Part shown: in pieces, positions 8,145 through 17,581 of the stretch | Numbering within the stretch: position 1 is the stretch's first letter | Layout of the letters: every line of letters starts with the position of its first letter | Assembly (NCBI RefSeq): GCF_014596465.1 | Contig: NZ_MECK01000335.1 | Location: 1 to 49,461 of the forward strand | DNA length: 49,461 bases | Origin: Streptomyces sp. CBMA123 | Lineage (GTDB): Bacteria; Actinomycetota; Actinomycetes; Streptomycetales; Streptomycetaceae | Direction of reading: 5' to 3' | The notes under the pieces: model-generated | The model's input: the letters and a program-made list of their open reading frames with translations, nothing else | Database searches by the model: none | What the model was told of the DNA's origin: nothing | Position numbers and translations under genes: made by a program

Positions 8145-8232
8145 CGTCACCCTCCCCGGCCAGCAATCCTGCCCCGAACGGCCGGTAGTCTGGAGTTCCC
8201 CCGCCTCACCGAAGACACCACCGGGAGTGCCA

Positions 8233-8487
8233 GTGGCACGCGTCGTAGTCGACGTCATGCTCAAGCCGGAGATCCTCGACCCCCAGGGACAGGCGGTGCA
8301 GCGTGCACTGCCCCGTCTCGGATTCACCGGGATCGCCGACGTCCGCCAGGGCAAGCGTTTCGAGCTGGAGCTGGAGGGTCCGGTCGACGACGCCGCGCTC
8401 GCCCGTATCCGCGAAGCCGCCGAGACCTTTCTCGCCAACACCGTGATCGAGGACTTCACCGTCCGGGTCGAGGAGGAGGTGAAGTGA
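8233..8487 (+). CDS. purS: Phosphoribosylformylglycinamidine synthase subunit PurS
   Basis: The small 84-residue PurS subunit bridges PurL and PurQ in the FGAM synthase complex and helps ammonia transfer. It shows the family pattern [19 protein letters not shown] and [21 protein letters not shown] at 8233 is preferred over the in-frame GTG at 8227 because GGGAG lies five bases upstream and homologues begin MARVVV. Its TGA overlaps the purQ start by four bases (GTGA), so the two are translationally coupled. This is the first gene of the purS-purQ-purL operon. Confidence 0.95.
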   Translation: MARVVVDVMLKPEILDPQGQAVQRALPRLGFTGIADVRQGKRFELELEGPVDDAALARIREAAETFLANTVIEDFTVRVEEEVK

Positions 8488-9160
8488 CCACCCGCGTAGG
8501 CGTCGTCACTTTCCCCGGATCCCTCGACGACCGCGACGCCCAGCGCGCGGTCCGCCTGGCCGGCGCGGAGCCGGTCGCCCTCTGGCACCGTGACAAGGAT
8601 CTCCACCAGGTCGACGCCGTCGTCCTGCCCGGCGGATTCAGTTACGGCGACTATCTGCGCTGCGGCGCGATCTCCCGCTTCTCGCCGGTGATGGAGACCG
8701 TCATCGAGCAGGCCCGGCTCGGAATGCCCGTGCTGGGTATCTGCAACGGCTTCCAGGTGCTGTGCGAATCGCACCTGCTGCCCGGCGCGCTCACCCGGAA
8801 CGACTCGCTGCACTTCATCTGCCGCGACCAGAAGCTGCGCATCGAGAACGCGGAGACCGCCTGGACCCGGGATTACTCGGCCGGCCAGGAAATCGTCGTC
8901 CCGCTGAAGAACGGCGAGGGCCGCTTCGTCGCCGACACGCACGTCCTGGACGAACTCGAGGCCGAGGGCCGGGTCGTGGCCCGTTACCTCGACGTCAACC
9001 CGAACGGTTCGTACCGCGACATCGCCGGCATCACCAACGCCGCCGGCAATGTCGTCGGCCTGATGCCGCACCCGGAGCACGCCGTGGAGTCGCTCACCGG
9101 TCCGACCACCGAGGGCCTGGGCTTCTTCACTTCCGTCCTGAAGCAGCTGGTGAACGCCTG

Positions 9161-9161
<1 letters not shown>
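8484..9161 (+). CDS. purQ: Phosphoribosylformylglycinamidine synthase glutaminase subunit PurQ
   Basis: A class I glutamine amidotransferase of 225 residues that hydrolyses glutamine to supply ammonia to PurL. The nucleophile is Cys87 in [10 protein letters not shown]; His196 and Glu198 in MPHPEHAVE complete the triad. The GTG start overlaps purS and sits after a very strong AGGAGGAGGTGA site. Its stop overlaps the purL ATG by one base (TGATG). Length and motifs are typical of the separate-subunit form found with PurS. Confidence 0.97.
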
Positions 9162-11416
<2,255 letters not shown>

Positions 11417-11431
11417 TCGGGCCGTACCGAG

Positions 11432-11461
11432 GGGCGGGCGGTTCAACCGAACCGTCCGCCC
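11432..11461 (+). terminator. purL terminator hairpin
   Basis: A 13-bp stem with one G-U pair (11432-11444 with 11449-11461) and a 4-base AACC loop begins 15 bases after the purL stop. There is no T-run. Confidence 0.65.
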
Positions 11462-11464
11462 ACA

Positions 11465-11513
11465 GGGGCCCGTCTTCAAACTCCCGCCTGCCGGGCGTTT
11501 GAAGACGGGCCCC
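11465..11513. terminator. 17-bp perfect inverted repeat after purL
   Basis: GGGGCCCGTCTTCAAAC (11465-11481) is repeated inverted at 11497-11513 around a 15-base loop that can itself pair weakly. It directly follows the purL hairpin and ends about 20 bases before the next gene's start, so it may be a second terminator, a bidirectional block, or an operator for the next gene. Confidence 0.55.
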
Positions 11514-11531
11514 AGGCGTATGTTGGGCCCC

Positions 11532-12344
11532 ATGCCTGCCAAGTCCCGTACGTACCAGCCGCAGAAGGTCCGTGCCGCGCTGGCCGCCCAGACCGGGGCG
11601 CTGCGCGCCGCCGTGGACGGCCTCGGCGACGGGCAGTTGGACCTGCCGACCAGGCTGGGGGACTGGCGGGTGCGGGAGTTGCTCGCGCACCTGGCCGTCC
11701 AGCTGGACTACGTCCCCGCGCACCTGGACGACCCGTTGCAGGGGCGCCCGCCGCTCGACCTGACGGGCTGGGTGGCGGCGGTCGGCACGGTGGCGCCGCT
11801 GCTGGACGAGCAGGCCCGGGAGCGGGCCGCGACGGACTTCGACGGGGACGCGGCCACGGTCGCGGCGGCCTTCGGGCGCGCCGCCGAGGCGTTGACCGGG
11901 CTGCTGGCGAGGCCCGAAGCCGCCGACCCGGCGCGGCGGTTCGAGATCCGGCTCGGCTCGATGACGCTCGCCGACATGCTGGTCACCCGGCTCGTCGAGA
12001 CCGTGGTGCACGCCGACGACCTGGCCGCCGCCCTCGGCCTCGACGCCTTCCCGCACGACCGCCAGGCCCTCGCCGCCGTCACCCGGCTGCTCGCCGACGC
12101 CCTGGCCGCCCGGGCCCCCGGCGGGGCGGTCGAGCTGCGGATCCCGCCGTACGCCGTCGTGCAGGCCGTCGAGGGCCCCCGGCACACCCGCGGCACCCCG
12201 CCCAACGTGGTCGAGACCGACCCGCTGACCTGGATCCGGCTCGCCACCGGCCGGGTGCCGTGGGCGGCAGCGGTGGCGGACCACGACGTGTCCGCCTCCG
12301 GCGAGCGCAGCGACCTGGGGGAGTACCTGCCGGTCCTGGGCTAG
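11532..12344 (+). CDS. Mycothiol-dependent maleylpyruvate isomerase family protein
   Basis: A protein of about 270 residues with the DinB-like four-helix N-terminus of the mycothiol-dependent isomerase family (LGDWRVRELLAHLAVQLDYV; later a His in VETVVHADDLAAAL) and an SCP2-like C-terminal part. Such enzymes use mycothiol, the actinobacterial thiol; substrates are mostly unknown. In-frame starts are TTG 11499, ATG 11520 and ATG 11532. No clear ribosome site precedes any of them, so translation may be leaderless. I chose 11532, which leaves the upstream inverted repeat non-coding. Its TAG overlaps the convergent lipoprotein stop in the shared bases CTAG. Confidence 0.75.
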   Translation: MPAKSRTYQPQKVRAALAAQTGALRAAVDGLGDGQLDLPTRLGDWRVRELLAHLAVQLDYVPAHLDDPLQGRPPLDLTGWVAAVGTVAPLLDEQARERAATDFDGDAATVAAAFGRAAEALTGLLARPEAADPARRFEIRLGSMTLADMLVTRLVETVVHADDLAAALGLDAFPHDRQALAAVTRLLADALAARAPGGAVELRIPPYAVVQAVEGPRHTRGTPPNVVETDPLTWIRLATGRVPWAAAVADHDVSASGERSDLGEYLPVLG

Positions 12345-13042
12345 CGGAGCTGGCCGACCAGGTTCTCGGCGGCCTTGCGCAGGGGTTCGCCGGTGAGGCC
12401 CCGGTCCGGCTCGCCGCTGCCGGTGTCCTGGGACAGCATCAGGACGATGTCCCCCTCGCCCTTGGGCGCGATCCGGGCGAGCGCCGCGGTCCCCTTGCCG
12501 ACGAGCCTGGTCTGGCCGGGGCCCGGCTGCTCGGTGGCGAACTGCTGGAGCCCGGCCACGCTGAGCTGCGCGGCCCGCTGGATGCCCGGGAGCAGCATGT
12601 TGACGGCGGTCCCGGGCTGCGGGACGGCGAACAGCTCGATGTTCAGCCCGGTCGTACCGGCCCGGTACGCGCAGATGATGTCGGCGTGCGGGGGAGTGGC
12701 CGGGACGGACGGCATGGATGCCGGATGGCTCGCGCCGGACGGCCACGGCTGCGGGGGCAGGCCGTCGCCGACGCTGCCCTGGACGGCATGCCCGCCCTCG
12801 TGGTCGGGGGTGATGCCGCCGGGGATCCCGGCCGCCTTCAGGGCCTTGGCGAGGTCGAGGTCGAAGGGGCAGGTGTCCTGCTTGTCCGTCTGCAGCTTCT
12901 CGGCGGTCGAGCGGACGGTGTCGTAGGAGAGCGCGCCGGGCCCTGGAACGCCCCCGGCGGAGGACGAGCAGGCGGCGGCGCCGAGGGTGATCCCGGCGGC
13001 GGCGAACACGGCGGTGAGCCTTCGGCGGTGGGCAGCGGTCAT
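12341..13042 (-). CDS. Putative secreted lipoprotein
   Basis: A 233-residue protein with a clear lipoprotein signal: HRRRLTAVFAAAGITLGAAAC, with Cys25 as the likely lipidated residue, followed by a Ser/Gly linker. The mature part has two further Cys (CPFDLDLAKAL and IICAYRAG), suggesting a disulfide, and a Pro/Ser-rich middle. It resembles small DUF3558-like actinobacterial lipoproteins, but I cannot confirm the family. It should be anchored on the outer face of the membrane. The coding end overlaps the opposite gene by four bases. Confidence 0.75.
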   Translation of the reverse strand: MTAAHRRRLTAVFAAAGITLGAAACSSSAGGVPGPGALSYDTVRSTAEKLQTDKQDTCPFDLDLAKALKAAGIPGGITPDHEGGHAVQGSVGDGLPPQPWPSGASHPASMPSVPATPPHADIICAYRAGTTGLNIELFAVPQPGTAVNMLLPGIQRAAQLSVAGLQQFATEQPGPGQTRLVGKGTAALARIAPKGEGDIVLMLSQDTGSGEPDRGLTGEPLRKAAENLVGQLR

Positions 13043-13188
13043 GATCGCAGGCTAGGTCGTCGAGGTCCCGGCTGTCCGGCGATCAGGTCTCAACTCCGTT
13101 CCGGTCCGCGCCTTGAACGGACGGGCCGGCGACGGGACGACCGGCTGGGGGCGGCCGGCGACGGGAGGGCCGGCTGGGGGAGGGCCGG

Positions 13189-14070
13189 CTACGGGACGGC
13201 CGGGCCGCTCAGGTAGGTGCCCTCGGCCGAGTACGGCCAGGCGTTCGGCGCGCAGCCCTTGAGGCCGTAGATCTGCTGCATCATCGCGGGGGCGGGCTTG
13301 CCGGGGCCGGGGCAGGTCTCGTGCCCGTGGCCGATCCGGTGGCCGACCTCGTGGTTGACGATCAGCGCCCGGTACTCGTCCAGCGGGCCGCTGAACTGGG
13401 GTGAACCGGTGTTCCAGCGCTTGGAGTTGACCAGCACCTGGTTGCCGACGTTGCAGTTGACCTCGCCGTGGGTGTCCAGGCCGGAGGCGCCGCAGAGCTT
13501 GTCCACGGTGGCCGGGGAGGCGATCTTCACGGTGAAGTCGTAGGAGCCGCCCGCGACCAGCTGGAAGGCGTTCTTGCGGTCGTTGGTCCAGCCGCGGCGG
13601 TCGCCGAGGATGCCGTGGATCTGGGCGGCGGCGGACGCGGCGTCGATGCCGATGCCGTCCTCGACCTCCACCCGGTACCGGCGCACGGTGCCACGGCCGA
13701 CGGCCTTGGCGCTGGCGGGGGCGATGCTGAAGGTGCCCGAGCCCTTGGTGGGGCCGGGGTCCGGCGCGGTCGGGGTGGGCGTGGGGGTGTCCGTCGGGGT
13801 GGGGGCCGCCGGTGTCGTCGGGGTGGCGCCGGTCGACTGTTCGGCGGGCGGGGCGAGCCGGGCCTGGGCGGTCGGGGCCGGGGCCGGGGTGTCCGCGCCC
13901 CGGCTCAGGGCGAAGGCCGCGGTGCCCAGCAGCAGGACGGAGAGCACCAGTGCCGTGAGCATGCCAGGCTTGATCCCGCGGCGCGCCCGACGGCGTCGGC
14001 GGCCGCCGCGAGCGCTGCTGGGTGGAGCGGCTCGCCGGCGGGCGGGTCTGGCTGCGGGCACGACCGACAC
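13189..14070 (-). CDS. Membrane-anchored DUF3152 protein with zinc-protease motif
   Basis: A 293-residue protein. The Arg-rich cytoplasmic N-terminus (about 1-36) is followed by one membrane segment (37-56), a Pro/Thr-rich linker (61-110) and a DUF3152-type extracellular domain. That domain contains HEVGHRIGHGH (residues 240-250), a perfect HExxHxxGxxH zinc site of metzincin type, and four Cys that could form disulfides. Membrane topology puts the catalytic domain outside. Proteolysis is predicted from the motif, not known for the family as far as I recall. The start is GTG, in a short gap facing the divergent DUF3151 gene. Confidence 0.85.
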   Translation of the reverse strand: MSVVPAARPARRRAAPPSSARGGRRRRRARRGIKPGMLTALVLSVLLLGTAAFALSRGADTPAPAPTAQARLAPPAEQSTGATPTTPAAPTPTDTPTPTPTAPDPGPTKGSGTFSIAPASAKAVGRGTVRRYRVEVEDGIGIDAASAAAQIHGILGDRRGWTNDRKNAFQLVAGGSYDFTVKIASPATVDKLCGASGLDTHGEVNCNVGNQVLVNSKRWNTGSPQFSGPLDEYRALIVNHEVGHRIGHGHETCPGPGKPAPAMMQQIYGLKGCAPNAWPYSAEGTYLSGPAVP

Positions 14071-14223
14071 CTTGGCATGCGAATGGGTGAATGTCTACAT
14101 ACGGGGTATGCAGACGCCTGTTCCCGGCGGGACCGTGGTGACCGTCCGGCACCGACCGCTCGCGGGGCGCACGGTCACGGCCGGGCGGTTGACCCCAGGG
14201 CACCGGATGGCAGACTGCACCCC

Positions 14224-14655
14224 ATGGCGATTCACAGGAATCTTCTCGACGGCCCCGAACCGACCCTCCTGCCGGAGGATGAGCAGCCCTACCGGATGCT
14301 GGCGGAGGAGTCGGCCTCACCGACCCAGGTGGCCGCCGACTTCCCCGGCTTCTGCCTCGCCTGGGCCATGCTCGCCGACGACGCCTACGTGGCCGGCCGT
14401 TACGTCGAGTCCTATGCCTACGCCCGCACCGGCTACCACCGCGGCCTGGACGCGCTGCGCCGCAACGGCTGGAAGGGCCACGGCCCGGTGCCGTGGGACC
14501 ACCGCGGCAACCGCGGCTTCCTGCGCTGCCTGGCGGGGCTCGCCCGGGCGGCCGGCGCGATCAAGGAGACCGAGGAGGAGGCCCGCTGCTGGCAGTTCCT
14601 GAAGGACAGCAGCGCCGAGGCGTACGCGGAGCTCAAGCCGTCGTCCGAGCTGTAG
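14224..14655 (+). CDS. DUF3151 family protein
   Basis: A 143-residue soluble protein of the actinobacterial DUF3151 family: HRNLLDGPEPTLLP at the start, then AADFPGFCLAWAMLAD and a helical region with YARTGYHRGLDALRRNGWKG. No catalytic motif is evident. It may be a TPR-like helical protein. The ATG at 14224 begins the homology-like block; the much longer open frame upstream is the shadow of the DUF3152 gene. It converges on fructose-bisphosphate aldolase across a strong hairpin, a neighbourhood common in streptomycetes. The function is unknown. Confidence 0.85.
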   Translation: MAIHRNLLDGPEPTLLPEDEQPYRMLAEESASPTQVAADFPGFCLAWAMLADDAYVAGRYVESYAYARTGYHRGLDALRRNGWKGHGPVPWDHRGNRGFLRCLAGLARAAGAIKETEEEARCWQFLKDSSAEAYAELKPSSEL

Positions 14656-14671
14656 GGACCCGGACGTGACC

Positions 14672-14702
14672 GTGCCCCCGGTGGATCATCCACCGGGGGC
14701 AC
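14672..14702. terminator. Bidirectional terminator between DUF3151 gene and fba
   Basis: A perfect 14-bp stem (14672-14685 with 14689-14702) with a TCA loop lies between two convergent genes, 17 bases after one stop and 52 bases after the other. Confidence 0.7.
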
Positions 14703-14753
14703 TCGTCACTTCAGGCGCCCGTCACTGCGGGTGCCCGTCGCTCCGGGCGTTCG

Positions 14754-15776
14754 TCACTTCAGGCGCTTGCCGGCCGAGCGCAGCTGCTCGGCGGCCTCGA
14801 ACACGCGGGCGGCCATGCCGGCCTCGGCCAGCTTGCCCCAGGTGCGGGGGTCGTAGGTGTTCTTCTTGCCGACCTCGCCGTCGACCTTCAGCACGCCGTC
14901 GTAGTTGGCGAACATGTGGCCGGCCACCGGGCGGGTGAAGGCGTACTGGGTGTCGGTGTCCAGGTTCATCTTCACGACGCCGTTCTCCAGCGCGGTGGCG
15001 ATCTCCTCGGCGGTGGAGCCCGAGCCGCCGTGGAAGACGAAGTCGAACGGGTCGGTCTTGCCGTACTGCTTGCCGATCGCGTCCTGCAGCTCGCGCAGCA
15101 GCTCCGGCTTCAGCACGACGTTGCCCGGCTTGTACACGCCGTGCACGTTGCCGAACGAGGCGGCCAGCAGGTAGCGGCCCTTCTCGCCCAGGCCCAGCGC
15201 CTCGGCGGTGCGCACGGCGTCGTTGACGGTGGTGTACAGCTCGTCGTTGATCTCGTGGGTGACGCCGTCCTCCTCGCCGCCGGTCGGGGTGATCTCGACC
15301 TCGAGGATGATCTTGGCGGCGGCGGCCTGGGCCAGCAGCTCCTGGGCGATCGCCAGGTTGTCGGCGAGGGTCTCGGCCGAGCCGTCCCACATGTGCGACT
15401 GGAACAGCGGGTTCTCGCCCTTGGCCACGCGCTCGGCGGAGACCGCCAGCAGCGGGCGGACGTAGCCGTCCAGCTTGTCCTTCGGGCAGTGGTCGGTGTG
15501 CAGCGCGACGGTGATGTCGTACTTGGCGGCGACGATGTGCGCGAACTCGGCGAGCGCGACCGCTCCGGTCACCATGTCCTTGTTGTGCTGGCCGCCCAGG
15601 AACTCCGCGCCACCGGTCGAGATCTGGATGATGCCGTCGCTCTCGGCCTCGGCGAAACCACGCAGCGCGGCGTGCAGGGTCTGCGACGAGGTGACGTTGA
15701 TGGCCGGGTAGGCGAACTTGCCCGCCTTGGCCCGGTCCAGCATCTCGTTGTAGACCTCGGGAGTTGCGATGGGCAT
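14754..15776 (-). CDS. fba: Fructose-bisphosphate aldolase, class II
   Basis: The zinc-dependent aldolase that cleaves fructose 1,6-bisphosphate into dihydroxyacetone phosphate and glyceraldehyde 3-phosphate in glycolysis, and runs in reverse in gluconeogenesis. At 340 residues it matches the family. The HTDHC block (93-97) supplies the catalytic Asp95 and zinc ligand His96; phosphate- and metal-binding blocks are ASFGNVHGVY, VFHGGSGS and MNLDTDTQ. An inverted repeat (15800-15806 with 15829-15835) lies in the leader. The gene is single and transcribed alone on the minus strand. The assignment is firm. Confidence 0.98.
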   Translation of the reverse strand: MPIATPEVYNEMLDRAKAGKFAYPAINVTSSQTLHAALRGFAEAESDGIIQISTGGAEFLGGQHNKDMVTGAVALAEFAHIVAAKYDITVALHTDHCPKDKLDGYVRPLLAVSAERVAKGENPLFQSHMWDGSAETLADNLAIAQELLAQAAAAKIILEVEITPTGGEEDGVTHEINDELYTTVNDAVRTAEALGLGEKGRYLLAASFGNVHGVYKPGNVVLKPELLRELQDAIGKQYGKTDPFDFVFHGGSGSTAEEIATALENGVVKMNLDTDTQYAFTRPVAGHMFANYDGVLKVDGEVGKKNTYDPRTWGKLAEAGMAARVFEAAEQLRSAGKRLK

Positions 15777-16117
15777 GCGATCCGCTCCTGTCGGGTTGCG
15801 GCGTACGGACGGTGCTGTCCGACGCTGTGTACGCCTTCGTGACGACTCCGTGCCGGCCCGCCGACGCGCGGCGCTGCGGTGTGGCTCTCCGGCACCAAGG
15901 TTCGAGGCGACCTCCGCGGTACGGCCATGAGGGTGGTGGGCCGCTGCGGACCGGACGCCTGGGCCATCCTCCCAGACTCGTGCCCGCAGGTCAGCAGGAG
16001 CCCGCCTGTCGGGACGTCGCGCGGGAGGGCTCGGCCGGAACCCGTCGGCCGTCCTGGACCGGGCCCGGGGGGCTTGGCCGGAAGTCGCCGGAAAGGTACG
16101 CCCGCTATCCTGCGCCC
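15777..16117. other. Divergent promoter region between fba and dedA
   Basis: This 341-base stretch has no convincing gene. Close to fba there is a GGCGTAC/GTACGCC inverted repeat with a nested GGAC/GTCC stem (15800-15835), which could fold in the fba leader. On the plus strand TTGGCC and TACGCC are 17 bases apart just before dedA, and TATCCT lies six bases before its GTG, compatible with leaderless transcription. Confidence 0.5.
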
Positions 16118-16837
16118 GTGGACTACAACCAGCTGGCCGTCAATCTACTCGACGCCAAATCCCTGATCTCGTCCCTCGGCGCCATCGGGCTGATCGCGAT
16201 CATCTTCGCGGAGACCGGCCTGCTGGTCGGCTTCTTCTTCCCGGGCGACTCGCTGCTGATCCTGGCGGGCGTCGCCGCCTCGAACGCGGCCTCCTCGGTG
16301 CTCGGCGACGGGGCGAAGCTGCCGATCGCCGTGCTGCTCGTCGGCTGCCCGATCGCGGCGGTCGCCGGAGCCCAGCTCGGGCACCTGATCGGGGCCAAGG
16401 TCGGGCCGAAGATGTTCGACAAGCCCGATTCGAAGATCTTCCGCCGCGAGTACGTGGTGAAGGCGGAGGAGTACTTCAACAAGTTCGGCTCCGGCAAGGC
16501 CGTGGTGCTGGCCCGCTTCATGCCGATCATCCGGACCTTCCTGAACCCGGTGGCCGGCACCCTGGAGATGCCCGCCAGGACCTTCTTCGTGTGGAACCTC
16601 ATCGGCGGCGTGCTGTGGACCGAGTCCATGCTGCTGATCGGCTACTTCTTCGGCGACGCCCTCGCCCCGGTGATCGACAAGTACCTGATCCCGGCGGTGC
16701 TGCTGATCGTGCTGCTGTCGATCTCGCCGATCCTGGTCGAGGTCATGCGGGAGCGCCGGAAGCGGAAGGCCGGCGTGGTCGAGACCCCGGCCGCCGACGC
16801 CGTGCAGGGCAGCAGCGGGCGGCACCGGCGCGGCTGA
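16118..16837 (+). CDS. DedA family (VTT domain) membrane protein
   Basis: A 239-residue integral membrane protein of the DedA/VTT family, linked to lipid (undecaprenyl or phosphatidylethanolamine) scrambling and membrane homeostasis. The signature blocks are FAETGLLVGFFFPGDSLL near residue 30 and FMPIIRTFLNPVAG near 130, which contains the conserved Arg. About five hydrophobic segments are seen, and the C-terminus is basic and cytoplasmic. I chose the GTG at 16118, directly at the first family-like residues. TATCCT six bases upstream suggests a leaderless message. It is followed by 9-base tandem repeats and a terminator whose loop contains a parS sequence. Confidence 0.92.
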   Translation: MDYNQLAVNLLDAKSLISSLGAIGLIAIIFAETGLLVGFFFPGDSLLILAGVAASNAASSVLGDGAKLPIAVLLVGCPIAAVAGAQLGHLIGAKVGPKMFDKPDSKIFRREYVVKAEEYFNKFGSGKAVVLARFMPIIRTFLNPVAGTLEMPARTFFVWNLIGGVLWTESMLLIGYFFGDALAPVIDKYLIPAVLLIVLLSISPILVEVMRERRKRKAGVVETPAADAVQGSSGRHRRG

Positions 16838-16866
16838 GCCCCCGCTGCGGCTGCTACGGCCGCTAT

Positions 16867-16920
16867 GGCGTTCACGGCGTTCACGGCGTTCACGGCGCTC
16901 ACGGCGCTCACAGCGTTCAC
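16867..16920 (+). repeat. Six tandem copies of a 9-base repeat, GGCGTTCAC
   Basis: Unit GGCGTTCAC is repeated three times exactly, twice as GGCGCTCAC and once as AGCGTTCAC, 30 bases after the dedA stop and just before the terminator. It lies outside all accepted genes. It looks like a slippage-generated microsatellite. Confidence 0.85.
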
Positions 16921-16925
16921 GACAG

Positions 16926-16975
16926 AGGGCCGGGCCCCGTTCCACGTGGTTTCACGTGAAACAGGGCCCGGCCCT
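16926..16975. terminator. Bidirectional terminator between dedA and pyrE
   Basis: A 12-bp perfect stem (16926-16937 with 16964-16975) closes a 26-base loop containing a parS sequence. Its position between convergent genes fits termination of both transcripts. Confidence 0.65.
16948..16963. promoter_or_regulatory. parS: parS site (ParB binding)
   Basis: GGTTTCACGTGAAACA matches the 16-base parS consensus TGTTTCACGTGAAACA at 15 positions, and the central 14 bases are a perfect palindrome. ParB loads at such sites to organise and segregate the chromosome origin region; in Streptomyces they cluster around oriC. The site lies between two convergent genes, where transcription interferes least. Confidence 0.85.
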
Positions 16976-17001
16976 TCGTGCTGCTCGGAGACCCGTACGG
17001 G

Positions 17002-17538
17002 TCAGAGGCCCAGGTCGTCCAGGGTGTACGCGGTCACGTACGCCAGGCCCTGCTCCTCGACGGCGGCCGCGCCACCGCGCTCGACGATCACCGCGACGCC
17101 GACCACCTCGGCGCCCGCCTCGCGCAGTGCCTCGACGGCGGTCAGCACCGAGCCACCGGTGGTGGAGGTGTCCTCGACCGCCAGCACCCGGCGGCCCTTC
17201 ACCTCGGGGCCCTCGATCCGGCGCTGCAGGCCGTGCGCCTTGCCGGCCTTGCGGACCACGAAGGCGTCCAGCTTCTGCCCGCGCGCGGCGGCGGCGTGCA
17301 GCATCGAGGCGGCCACCGGGTCGGCACCCAGGGTCAGACCGCCGACGGCGTCGTACTCCAGGTGCGAGGTCGCGTCCAGCATCACCCGGCCGACCAGCGG
17401 GGCGGCCTCGCCGTCCAGCGTGATCCGGCGCAGGTCGACGTAGTAGTCGGCCTCCTTGCCGGAGGAAAGGGTGACCTTGCCGTGGACGACGGCCTTGTCC
17501 TTGATCTGTGCCAGCAGGGCGTCGCGGTCGTTGCTCAT
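17002..17538 (-). CDS. pyrE: Orotate phosphoribosyltransferase
   Basis: Transfers the phosphoribosyl group of PRPP to orotate, giving OMP in pyrimidine synthesis. The 178-residue protein has the type I phosphoribosyltransferase PRPP motif VLAVEDTSTTGGS (118-130) and the loop FVVRKAGKAHG near residue 95. The start ATG has a short upstream gap to the SRPBCC gene (43 bases), so the two may be one transcript. The gene lies apart from other pyr genes, as is common in streptomycetes. Confidence 0.96.
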   Translation of the reverse strand: MSNDRDALLAQIKDKAVVHGKVTLSSGKEADYYVDLRRITLDGEAAPLVGRVMLDATSHLEYDAVGGLTLGADPVAASMLHAAAARGQKLDAFVVRKAGKAHGLQRRIEGPEVKGRRVLAVEDTSTTGGSVLTAVEALREAGAEVVGVAVIVERGGAAAVEEQGLAYVTAYTLDDLGL

Positions 17539-17581
17539 GAGCGTTCAGTCTAGGGCCTGAACACTCGTGGGGCGCTCGCGA

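Larger units (their letters stand above)
7765..8232. other. Divergent promoter region between lsrL and purS
   Basis: This 468-base stretch has no convincing gene. It is less G/C-rich in the middle than its flanks, as expected for promoters. It carries a good -35/-10 candidate for lsrL (minus strand) and another for purS (plus strand), listed separately, and a later TAGTCT about 40 bases before purS that may be a second -10. No riboswitch fold was recognised. Confidence 0.6.

Noticed and set aside
16867..16920. Short tandem repeats considered as a CRISPR array
   Set aside because: Units are 9 bases, directly adjacent, with no spacers and no cas genes nearby.
16145..16945. Minus-strand frame over dedA extending into the 9-base repeats
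   Set aside because: The repeat part encodes monotonous Arg/Glu strings and the rest is an antisense shadow of a clear membrane protein gene.
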